From: Gnetum montanum
Lineage: Eukaryota; Streptophyta; Gnetopsida; Gnetales; Gnetaceae
Direction of reading: 5' to 3'
Length of the DNA: 64,000 bases
Assembly: GCA_015680685.1 (NCBI GenBank)
Contig: MNCI01010504.1
Span: 762,502 to 826,501 of the forward strand
The translations under genes and the position numbers were made by a program. The notes below the pieces were generated by a model. That model ran no database searches. It saw only the letters and a program-made list of their open reading frames with translations, and had not been told where the DNA came from. Positions 46,197 through 56,799 of the stretch are shown here, piece by piece; the first letter of the stretch is position 1, and every line of letters begins with the position of its first letter.

Positions 46197-47567
46197 CTAA
46201 TGTTTAGAAATATTCCTTTGAGACTTCAAGCTTGAAACTTCAAGTGTGACTTCCTTTGAATTTTTTACTTGATTTTTAGAAATTTCCTCATCTTGAATTT
46301 TTTTGCAATCCTTGTTACAAGAGGTTAGTTGTTGAATCTCAACTTTTATGTCTAAGCTCTCTTCTTTCATTTCAGCATGAAAAGCATCTAACTTGGAAAG
46401 CACTAGTTTCTTTGCCTTCCTAATCAAATGATGTAAAAGAAAAATTTCTTCTTTAAATTCACTATACCTATTGTTACACTTACCATCTTGTTCAACCACA
46501 TTTGAGGAATTCTCATCGGTATGCATCATGCATATGACATGTCAATCTTTGGAAGAATTGTATGCTTCTTCTTCACTTTGCTCACCATCATCCCAACTTA
46601 TATAAAAGTTGCTCTTTTTTGATTCCTCATCATTGGATCTATTCCTTGTTTGTATCTTGCTATTAATTGGATTTCTAGGACATTCAAAGGCCATATGGCC
46701 TATTCCTTCACAAACCCAACACTCTCTGGAAGAAAAATCTAGATTAAAAGAATTTAAAAAGTTTCTACCTCTTTCTCTAGCTTTGAGGAAATTTGGTCTT
46801 TTTTGTTGTTGAGATGTCCCTTTGTTTCTTCTTGTAAGAAGCCATTGTAGTCTCCTTGAAAGAAGAGCAATTGCATCTTCATACCCTCATCATGCTCATT
46901 TGACTCCTCCTTCTTGGAGGTAGTCTTTGGAGTAATAAGTATTTCTTGAATTGCTCCTTCACTTACGAGATTCATTTCATAAGTGATAAGAACACCTTGA
47001 AGTTTATCAAATTTCGGAGTTAAGAAGTCTATAATCTTCTCCATGGCTATGACCTTAGGTCTAAACTCTAGTTGAAAAGTTCTGATTATTTGGACAATGA
47101 CATCACTTTCAGGAAATTCCTTCTTTATTCCTCTGATTGCTACAACAAGATCATTAGCTCTAGAAAAATAATCCTTGATTTTCTCACCTTCTTTCATTTT
47201 GAGTTTATTGAATTCACTTTGTAAAACTAACAATAGAGATTCCTTCATAGGTAGCTTCCAAAATTTGCCAAATTTCTTTGACTATTTTACATCCTACTAT
47301 TGTATTAATTTTAGATTTTTTCAATGCACAACATAAAAATTTTTTTGCTTTTGAATCAAACATAAAATTATCCTTTTCCTCTTGTATCCATTTTTTGTGA
47401 GGCTTGACGATGCTAATGATACCATTGATGGGTGGAGCATAGCCTTCTAGAATTAACTCCCATACTTCAAACTCCATGGATTCAAAGAAGCCTTTCATTT
47501 TGGCTTTCTAATAGGTGAAGTCGAATCTATTGAACATGGGTGGCTTTGTGTAAGATGTCCCTTCCAT
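46197..47567 (-). pseudogene. Copia-type Gag (UBN2-like) with intact zinc knuckle
   Basis: ATG at 47,567, 40 bases after the primer site: MEGTSYTKPPMFNRFDFTY-stop-KAKMKGFF (stop replaces the conserved Trp), FESMEFEVWELILEGY, DSKAKKFLCCAL, CKIVKEIWQILEATYEG, frame change near 47,230, then LQSEFNKLKMKEGEKIKDYF, SRANDLVVAIRG and FDKLQGVLITYEMNL. After a second frame change come ECWVCEGIGHMAFECPRNP, a complete C-x2-C-x4-H-x4-C knuckle, and a coiled-coil tail. The tail ends with a 16-residue unit, NSKEVTLEVSSLKS, that is repeated just beyond the stop. It packages RNA in virus-like particles; two frameshifts make it non-functional. Confidence 0.88.
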
Positions 47568-47607
47568 TATTCACTATTGAAGTTGATGATGAAACAAATA
47601 GTACTAG

Positions 47608-47620
47608 GTTCCAATACCAC
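47608..47620 (-). other. Primer-binding site, Met-tRNA-like
   Basis: Minus strand TGGTATTGGAACC directly after the 5' LTR; the initiator Met-tRNA site in plant copia elements is TGGTATCAGAGCC. Confidence 0.75.
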
Positions 47621-47621
47621 A

Positions 47622-48873
47622 TGTGAATTTTAGACCTTAGAAAAGGAGGTGGGGGGTGGGGGAATGAACAAGTTCCCAAAAATGAACCTTTATCAAAGAA
47701 AGCACACACACAAATTTACCTGATTCCCTAACTTAGGTACTTCACAATCAAAGGGTAGATTGCAAGCACACCTTCGAACTTTTTTGCTCTTAAAATGTGG
47801 TTGAAGGATCCACACCCTGTATAATCTTCAAGCCCCACTCTAAAGTGTTGTAACATAACACTAATCACTCAAGCCTACAACATCCTATCAAGCTTAGAAA
47901 TGTGGTTTCAATGCTTCCACAACCTTTACAATCTTGATCTTTACGCCATAGTCTTGTATCAAAGCATCAATAACTCAATCCCACAAGATCCCAACAAGCT
48001 CAAGCACATCAACCTTGTAGGGAAATAAGAATAAGAATTACAAGGGAGAATTGCAAATTAATTTTTTGAACCTTGTTCAGTTAGGTACAACACACATTAC
48101 AAAGCCAAAATATAAATTAATGAGGAGCAACAACAAGTTCGATGATTATAAATGATTATACAATAAATACAACAAGGCTTGCACATTTCCAATGCACATC
48201 AAGTCTTCTTATAGTTTTCATTTTCTAAGTCCATCTCAGAACTCGTGCAATGACTAGCGAACAATCAATAATCGTCATGGGAGAAATCTTTCTCATGCTA
48301 GAGATGTCTCTCTGAATTTTCCTTCAATACTGGTAAGATGTCTTTATTTCCTGAAGGATGTCTTTCTGAAGACTCCATTCTAGAAGATCTCTTTGTCTTT
48401 TGGAAGATGTCTTTTTGAACTTGGTTTTCATTTTGTAAAGAAGTATTTGCCTTGTGAAAGACATCTTTGTCTGAGAAAGACATCTTGTTGTTTCTAAAGA
48501 CATATTTATATGAGTTTACTCCAATTTTTCCAAGACATCTACTGCTTCCCAGAGATGTCTTTCTTCATCTTTCTTTGTCTTTTAAATGCATCATTCCTTG
48601 TCCACAGTCTTAATCTTCCATATGCTTTGATGATGAAAACTTTTCTTGTATAGAATCTAGTCCTTGTCCACATTCTTTGGATGTTCATTTGAAGATCATA
48701 TGGATGACCTTCTCTTTGAGTTCCAAACAATTCATTCATTATCCTTTTTAGCTCATCTTGGTTTCTATGTATGTAGTCCTACAAACACAATAACCATACA
48801 ACCATTCAAAGAACCTTGGACTCTATTTTACTTAACATTTTAACACACACCAAAACACACAAAAGGGTCCACA
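47622..48873 (-). repeat. 5' LTR of the copia-type element
   Basis: 1252 bp, from TGTGGACCC (48,873) to TTCACA (47,622). At least nine GATGTCT/AGACATC words lie between 48,300 and 48,560. Confidence 0.9.
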
Positions 48874-48889
48874 TCATGTAGTTTGATCT

Positions 48890-50390
48890 CATGGATCCAT
48901 ACAACATAATTAGTAAATTAATGCTTCCAATGGATTGATTATTCATGGCTCTTAACTCCAAGTACTAGAAGCTTCCCTTCGCTTGAGTGTAATAGCCTTC
49001 CTTTCCATTGAATACTTGGACTAATCAATAGTCTTATTTAACTTATCGACGCTACTTGTATGATCTCTTCATCAACTAGTCCATGATAGTATCCAAGATC
49101 CAATATATCAATAATAAAATACATACCAACATCATTTGGTAAATCAATCTTGAAAGCATTATCATTAATTTTAGTCTTGATTTTGAAAGGCCCCATATTC
49201 TTGGCTTTTAATTTTGAGAAGTTGATATCTCTTAACCACATATTTTTCAAGTTCATCCAAACCAAGTCACCAATAAAAAAATTAGAATTTCTTTTACCCT
49301 CATTCCTCTTGAGAACTCTCTCTTCAATCTTATTCTTAAGATTTGATTTTACTTATGCATGGAAACCCCTCATCTCTTGTACAAAATTAGCATTTAGTTG
49401 AGCTTCATCATCAAAGCTCTTCAAAGTATCCATCATCTTTGGACAAAATTATAGTTTACCTCAATTGGGATTTTACCAATAGTAACATTAAAACCATTAT
49501 TGTGCAAAAACTCAGCATGACACAATAAGTTCTCTCACTTGTTTGGCTATCCATCACATAAACATCTTAATATGTTTAGTAAGGATTTATTTGTCACCTC
49601 TGTTTGGCCATTAGATTATGGATGATATGCATTAGAAAAATTTAACTTTATCTCTAAATTTTTCAAAAGGAACTCCAAAAGTGACTTGTGAATTTGGGAT
49701 CTTTGTCACTAAAAATATTCAAAGGAATACCATGCAACTTCATAACATGTTGGAAAAAAATTTTGCAATGTGAGAAGCTTCACTCATCTTCTTGCATGGA
49801 ATAAAATGTGCCTTCTTAGAGAACCTATCTAAAATAACAAAATTTCATTGTTCTCACTCTTGTTCTTTGGAATACCACTCATAAAGTTCATTGAAACACT
49901 TTTCCATGAATCGTTGGGAAATAGTAAAGGCATATAGTATCCATCCACATCTTTACCTCCTTTGAACTTATGACATGTCAAGCACTCCTAAAATTTTGAA
50001 ACTTCTATTTTCATACATAGCCAGGAATAATTCCTACCCACAAGTTCTAATGTTTTATCCTTGCCCATGTGACTTGACATATCACTATACTTCTTTTCAA
50101 ACAAAATCTACTTCCTAAAATCAGAATTAGAAACACATAACTTTCCATTCATAAATAATAGTTCATCTTGAATATGATAGTCCCTCCATTGGTCTATCCT
50201 ACTCATCAACTACTCTTTTAGGTTCATCTAAACCTATGCAAAATCATCATCATGCTCATACAAAGAAGAAAAATCACCCATAGCTTCTACATGGGGTATG
50301 TTAAACTTAACCACATGTATCCTGGATAACACATCAACCACCACATTAGCTTTCCCACCTTTGTGCTTCAATACAAAATTGAACTTCTCT
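48890..50390 (-). pseudogene. Integrase of the split gypsy element
   Basis: The C-terminal part at 49,038-49,265 is clear: LVWMNLKNMWLRDINFSKLK, AKNMGPFKIKTKINDNAFKI, DLPNDVGMYFIIDILDLGYY, the 'GDLVWVNLRK...SKLKPRGDGPFKV...NAYKIDLP' block of Ty3 integrases. The core upstream to 50,390 is shredded by stops and small indels, and catalytic residues cannot be assigned. Confidence 0.75.
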
Positions 50391-50392
50391 AA

Positions 50393-50735
50393 CTATGTTA
50401 CCCACTTCATGTTCTTTATACTTGACTTCATTTCCAAGTTTACAAATTGAAGTGCTTTGTGGTTTATCATCAAATTGAACTTATTGGACAAAAAATAATG
50501 TCTCTGATGCTTGATTTCTTGAAGAATAGCATACAAATCCCTCTTATATATGCTATATTTTTTCCTTGACTCATTAAAATTCTTTGAAAAGAAATCAACA
50601 TGCCTACCTTTTTGTGAAAGTACCACCAATGACAAGCCTACTTGCATCCACCGCCACCTAAAAAAGCTTTTGAAAATATGGAATTGCAAGCACTACTTCA
50701 CTAGTAATTTTTTCTTTCAATAAGGTAAAGTTCTC
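50393..50735 (-). pseudogene. RNase H of the split gypsy element
   Basis: VGLSLVVLSQKGRHVDFFSK, NFNESRKKYSIYKRDLYAIL, QEIKHQRHYFLSNKFNLMIN and HKALQFVNLE: clear RNase H / connection domain. The Asp of the usual 'SDHKALQF' is Asn (INHKALQF). Copy A does not extend into this part. Confidence 0.88.
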
Positions 50736-50859
50736 TTGGGTTTCATTATCTTAACTAAAATCTTTATTTTTCTTCAACAAAGTAAACATAGACCACAAAA
50801 TACAACTAAAATTTGTTATGAACTATCTATAAAAACGTGCTTAAGCAAGGAATGATCTT

Positions 50860-51560
50860 ACCTCCCTAACATTCTTAGGAGTTGGGCCAATCCCTAATAG
50901 CCTTCACCTTGGTAGCTTTGACTAAAAATTGATTTTTGAAAATGACATGCCCTAAATATTTGATTTCCCTTTTGAAGAAATGACTTTTCTTCATATTGAT
51001 CACCAACTATGCCTTCTTCATGTTAAGATACACCATTCTCAAGTGATTTAGTGGTCTTTGTTATTAGATCTATATACCAAAATATTGACAAAAATGATAA
51101 TACAACACTTACCAGTTAAGTCCTTCATTACGTCATGCATCAACCTCATGAATGTAGCAAGTGCATTTGTGAGCCCAAATGACATCACTAACCACTCAAA
51201 CAATCCATCTAGTATCTTGAAAGCTATCTTCCACTCATCACTAGGCCTAATTATGATTTGATGGTATCCACTCTTCAAATGAATTTTTCTAAAAATATCT
51301 ACATTATTAAGGACATCAAGGATATCATCCATTTTTGGAATAGGAAACCTATACCTCACTGCTATCCTATTCAATGCCCTAGAATCAATGCACATCCTTC
51401 ACTCATCACTATTCTTCTTTAACATTAGCACTGCTAAACTATACAAGTTTAAATGGATTCCCTCATAAATCCAATTGCAAGGAACACCTCTACTTCCCTT
51501 TGTAATTCAGCCCTCTAATTTGGTGCTATCTGATAAGCTTTCTTCTTTTTAATGGTAGCA
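50860..51560 (-). pseudogene. Reverse transcriptase of the split gypsy element
   Basis: IDSRALNRIAVRYRFPIPKM, DDILDVLNNVDIFRKIHLKS, GYHQIIIRPSDEWKIAFK, LFEWLVMSFGLTNALATFMR, LMHDVMKDLTGKCCIIIFV and NILVYRSNN, then KKSHFFKREIKYLGHVIF. All three catalytic Asp are changed: KIDL reads KIHL and FDDILVY reads FVNILVY. Long open stretches nevertheless remain (51,048-51,395). Confidence 0.93.
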
Positions 51561-51569
51561 TTAAGAATG

Positions 51570-53100
51570 AAATCATTTTGATGTCATACATTTTCCATTG
51601 GTGGTAATCCATCCAGTTCCCACTTGAACATCTTGGGAAATTTCTCCTTTAAGCCTAGCATATCTGTAGGAAATTCAACCTTCACATCATCATGGATAGC
51701 AGCAACTATTTTCATAACAACAAAATTGAAATCAATTTCATCATGTTTTTAAATGTATTTCCTATTTCCTAGAAGGATTAAGTGTTAAGTGAGCTTTTCT
51801 AGTTCACTTGTTCTACCATCATAGGAATCAAATCATGGATTCTATCAAGTCTAGCTATTCTCCATATATTTCTTGATCCATCAAACTGAGCACCATTGTC
51901 AAAATTCCAATATCTACTAAGAATTACATCAGAATAATCTATTGAAAGTACATCACACTTCACTACATCATAAAAACCTTAAATTTTAAATCTCAAAGTA
52001 CATTGTTGCCTCACCTCTTCAGAAAAATATTTAGGCAACCAATGCACTTTATAAGGTTTTAGATGAGGATTAATTACCAAACCCAATCTAGAAATTACCC
52101 TAAAAGAAATAATATTTTCTTCTGGCTTTCCTATTAATCAAAACATGAAACCACTTCCAATTCAAAACAAAAATTTTCTATTAGAGGTGATCTCCTATAT
52201 TTACATTCCCCATGCATGCATAAGAATTTAATTTAGAAACATCCTTAATTTTTGAAGCATTAGGATTGCCTCATTGAAGATCTTGTCTTGATCTCTCTTT
52301 CACCTCCATGGTTTGCACATCCTTGCCCTTGGCTACCTTGTGAAGTGAACATTCCCATTGCTTGTGTTCCCATTCTGCATACATCAAGGACCAGATTTTT
52401 GATGAGCTACTGCCTTAACCCTTAGCTCCTTTGACTTGGTCATTCTTGGATTTGTCCTTGTCATCATCTCTTTCAATCTTCTTATCTTCACTAACCTAAT
52501 TATCTTTAGATTTGGACTTGAATCTTTTATTAGATCTAGATCCATTTTTCTTCCCCTTGAAAGTTTGTTTGTTCTTGTTTCCAAATCCACCTAATTTTTT
52601 CTTAAACTTAAGTGTTCAACCATAACTATCATCAAGATTTTATGGCTCATAAAAAGACAAATCCTACTGGTATTTCATTTTAAGACCTCCTAAAAAGATT
52701 GAATCCTATTCATACTCCTCTCACTTTACCTTATTTTGATGAAATAGATCACAAAATTCAATGTAGAATTCTTTAACATCCTTGTTACCTTGTCCTAGGA
52801 ATGTTAACTTCATAATGGTTTCTTGTCTCTAATGAGACTATGCAAAATTTCTCTTCAACCTATATTTCATTAGCTCCCAATCTTTGATGGGTTAACCATT
52901 TCATCTTTCATAACCCTGGGACTCCTTTTCCCACCAAGTAGAAGCCATACCTTCTAGTCTAGGTTTAGAAATAGGTATCCTTAAGTTATTCAGTACCTCT
53001 TCCAACTAGAAATTCTTCTTAAGTACCTTTAGCTAACTTGTAAAAGCATTGGTGCCATCTACACCATTGGAAGTCTTCAACTCTATGTATAGAAGTCTGG
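51570..53100 (-). pseudogene. Protease region and gag of the split gypsy element
   Basis: The pre-RT linker and protease area (51,570-52,150) are hard to read. Gag remnant at 52,200-53,100: Lys/Arg-rich stretch KLSRGRKMDLDLIKD, a knuckle-like EHKQWECSLHK near 52,350, and a decayed capsid part. Equivalent to 27,660-28,600. Confidence 0.55.
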
Positions 53101-53158
53101 TAGCATTTTTGAATGCTCTAGCAAGCCTTGCCTCATCTTCCTCATCAAGTGTTCTTGA

Positions 53159-53934
53159 TGAAGAATCACTTCCATAACCTAGGATTGCGATCTCAACTCA
53201 CAAGTAAGACACAAGAGAATAGAATACAAAGATCAACATACCACATGTTGATCTTGGAGCTATAATCACTAATTACACTTACTCAATTTGTTTACCCTCT
53301 CTCTCTTGCTTAGCTATCCACTCTTAAGCATTATTTCTAACTCATTATCTAACAATGATGAAAATACAGTAATATCTATCACAAACTAGAAGATAAGAAA
53401 CCTATAAACCTTTTCTCAACTCAACTTGAGGATCTTCAGATGGTTTCCAAGCCTTCTCATCTTCTCCTTGGCTTTTTTATCATTTTCAAACATATTCTAG
53501 CTATTTCCCAAATTGGAATAGATGTTTTGGAAGGTTTCCCCATCTTTATAGGTCATCTCTAACGTTGGGAAGATGTCTCTATGTCAACCCAACTCTCAAA
53601 AAATATGTCTATTATTTTTTCCATATGTCTCCTCCAGTTGCCAAGACATCTTCACAATAGCTAAGACATATTACTTGAGACATTTTATTTGAAATGGAGA
53701 CATCTCATGTTATAAATAGAAATCCCCCTTGAGACATCTTCTTCTTAGTTGAGATGTCTCACTTGAAACATTAGTCCAAATAGCAAGACCTCTAGTCTAA
53801 ACTGTAGACATCTCTTGTTACTTCTAAGCCTTAGCCAAGTCATCTTCTAGTTCTCAAAGAGTCTCTTTAATATTTGAAACCTCCAAAACATACACATAGA
53901 AAAGAATAAGGGAATCAGAAGAGGTGTTCCTACA
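53159..53934 (-). repeat. 5' LTR of the split gypsy element
   Basis: Starts TGTAGGAACACCTCTTC at 53,934 (minus strand); the other end is approximate. Matches the 3' LTR and the copy A LTR. Confidence 0.85.
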
Positions 53935-54129
53935 TCATCTTGTTTGGAAAATGTTCTACCAAGGTAGTCCTTTTATTTCATTCATTTTATCAACATAAAA
54001 ATTAGTGAGTTTCTTTATTGATTCCATATGTATCTCTAATTTGTACTCCACGTTTGTTATCATCTAGTACATGTCTTCTTGTCATGTGGCTATTATGTAA
54101 AAAAATTTTTTATGCACATATATTCTATA

Positions 54130-54440
54130 GAATCACTACCTATAAAAATAGTAGTTCTTTTGAGGCTTTATATCTTTTTCACATCGTTGCACCTCATATC
54201 ACAGTACATTATGCATGAAAATCTTTGCTTCTACACAATATCATGCTTGCTATTCTTGGTCATATCCAAGATAAGATTTCTAATTCTCAAGTTGGCATTA
54301 ATGGCTAAGCCATGCTCTTTCCATGATCATTAAAAATTCACTTTTATTACTCTAGATGGATCACTAGAAATTCTACCAACTAAGACCATCCACTAATTGT
54401 GATCACCACATTATCTATCTATCCCAAAGGAATAGTGATT
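54130..54440 (-). pseudogene. Aspartic protease remnant, copy B
   Basis: Equivalent to 29,650-29,950 with further stops; recognised mainly through the match to copy A. Confidence 0.5.
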
Positions 54441-55469
54441 AATTTTTTATAAGCTTTAGTTTGATATTTGTCCTTTTTCATGGGTGACAAGTTTTAAGCC
54501 TTATACATTTCTTGGAAAATAAGATTTATACCATAACTTGAATTTGGTAGAGCTTTGCATGGTGTATTTATTATAATCTGCAAATAGATTTATAAAATTT
54601 CTTGATCCATTGTTTCTTTAGAAGAGCTCTTGCTTAATCTAATTAATGAATGCATGGGTAAGCATGATAACTTTTAAATTAGTCTATTGAATAATAACTA
54701 TTGTTGGCCCAGTTGAGATACTAAAAGATAGTTGGATGATGATTGGAGTTGTAATCTTTAGTTCTTACACTTGTTAAAGAAAGCTGTCAATTTTGCTAGC
54801 TCCATTAACAAGCATGAAAAACGTCTTGAAAAAGTAATGCTTCCTAGGCTTATTCTTAGGGATACTAGCACTATCATCCACCAAGAAATGAAAAATGCAT
54901 GTGACATTATTTTGGTGTGGTTCCATTGTCAACTTGTCTTGCTTAGGCAATGGTGGCATAATTGGAAGAGAATATTAAAGTGATGTCCAAAGTGTGAAGA
55001 TTAATAAGAAGCATAGAATGGTGACTTAGAATATGAAGTTTTGGATTTATGATGTTTAGAAATGTAAAATAGGATAAAAAAGCATGAATAGTAGGATCAT
55101 TTAATGAGATAGCTTTTTGAACATAGTAATCATATGAATCTCATTGGTAGTAAGGGTACTGTTATCTTTGTAGTTGCATACCCCACAACTTGGATTTTAA
55201 TATTGCTAATGATGTTACTTTTAAAGCTAAGAAGGCATCTTACTTAGAAATTACTAGTGTTGATGGGATAATTTGTAGTTTCTTTGAGGATAAGGCAATT
55301 TCCATGGCATTTGCCTCTCGGAAAACTTGGATCTTAATAAATATTTCTCTAATTATTGTAGTAAGAAGATCATGTGTGACATGGTAAGGACAATACTATT
55401 TGGATATTTATACTTTCATATATCACATTAATCATCCTCCTTTGAGTTTGAATTAGCAAGATCTTCTAC

Positions 55470-56790
55470 TATAGTAGCTTTAACCCTATGCACATATTCT
55501 TGGCTACCTCTCTCTTCTTCGTTTTGTCCTAGTCCTTCATATCTTTTGTCCACTCTCTGCATTTCTCCATGATTTTTAGGATTGATGCAAATTTCTCATC
55601 CACTTAATTCTAGATTTTATTGACCTTTGCTACAATTCTTAATATAAATTTATGCATTAGCAAAATATTTTTTTGAACCATTACATTCAAAGAAGCCTCT
55701 TCTTCTTTTGTATCATAGGCATGAACATCCCTCTTAGGAAGGGATGGGTTCCTATTATACTCTTTAGTTCTCTCCTTCGTTTGAACTTCTTGTTGTTATT
55801 TTACTACTTGGTTAATTAGCCTCCAAATATGATGGGCTCTTAATTCTTATGATATTCCTTGGAAATAAATTCTAAGGCTCTTATTAGTTTTTCTTCTGAA
55901 CCCATCTATGATATCGCATAGCTATTCTTTCTAAGCGAAGCAATGGTGTAGGCATTACTGCAATAACGAATAGTACCTACTTAAGGCTTCATCAAGAGAT
56001 TTGTTAGTTGCAGGCTTCTATCATTAAATTTGTATCCTTATATTGGACACTATAGAATAGGTTTGGTGCTTCTCATTGAGAACTTGACAAGTATTTTCTA
56101 CTAGTGAATAAAATCAGGCTCTACTAAATTGTACCAACTATCTTCCTCTTTGATGAGAATTCTTAGAAATAGCTTTAGATTTTGTAAGTCTCTCTTAATA
56201 TTTTGTAATGCATAGACATCATGAAAATCTTGTCGATGATTCTACAGGTCTACATTGTAACCTTCCTCAAATTTAGGAATATTGTTCATGTGTATAAACA
56301 CTTTATGTGAACTCTTTTTGATGTTAGTTGAAATTTGCATTGCCTCACAGATCTTAATCATGCTTCTTATTATTAATAATGGTTTATCATATTCATTTGA
56401 CATGTTAAAATCATCATGATGATCATGATCTCTACTTTCTTAATCATGATGGTAAGTTTTTTTTCTTTCCTTTTTATGCATCTTTTCCTATATTTTATCT
56501 TGATCTTTATCTTTGGATGTCTTAGGGTTTCTCCTAGAATTCTCTTTAGGTTATTTATCTAGGTTCCTATCTAGGGCTCTTCACCCTTAACCACATTCAT
56601 CCTCATCAAAGCTTGATGATGATGATGATGGTAAGCCAAGAGAACCATATCAAATTAGTCTTCTTCCGTGGTCCCTACATATATATGCCCTTAATCTAGT
56701 AGAGGTTCTAGACCATAAAGATCTTAGTGTTTTTGAATCTTGCCCATCTCTTATAGAAATGCTCGCTATGTAGAACACAATCGTGTATGC
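55470..56790 (-). pseudogene. Gag of the Athila/Tat-like element, copy B
   Basis: Duplicate of 30,930-32,260, with the same order of parts and a GAT/ATC trinucleotide run at about 56,622-56,640. Open frames on the plus strand here are shadows. Confidence 0.55.
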
Positions 56791-56799
56791 TCTAAGTCC

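Larger units (their letters stand above)
43165..48873 (-). mobile_element. Gag-only Ty1/copia-type element
   Basis: LTRs 47,622-48,873 (5') and 43,165-44,401 (3'), both about 1.24 kb, starting TGTGGACCC / TGTAAACCT. The primer site follows the 5' LTR, and a polypurine tract (minus strand CCAAAAAGGGGAGAT, 44,402-44,416) precedes the 3' LTR. Flanking bases TTATG (43,160-43,164) and TCATG (48,874-48,878) are a 5-bp target duplication with one C/T change. The only coding region is gag; about 1.8 kb follow without any protease, integrase or RT, so it depended on another element for pol. Confidence 0.88.
42285..53934 (-). mobile_element. Ty3/gypsy element (minus strand) split by a copia insertion
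   Basis: 3' LTR about 42,285-43,090, internal 43,091-43,164 and 48,874-53,158, 5' LTR about 53,159-53,934. Without the copia insertion it is about 5.9 kb. Order on the minus strand: gag, protease region, RT, RNase H, integrase with C-terminal domain. Both LTRs start TGTAGGAA. All genes are broken. It inserted between the protease and RT of the older Athila/Tat-like element. Confidence 0.85.
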
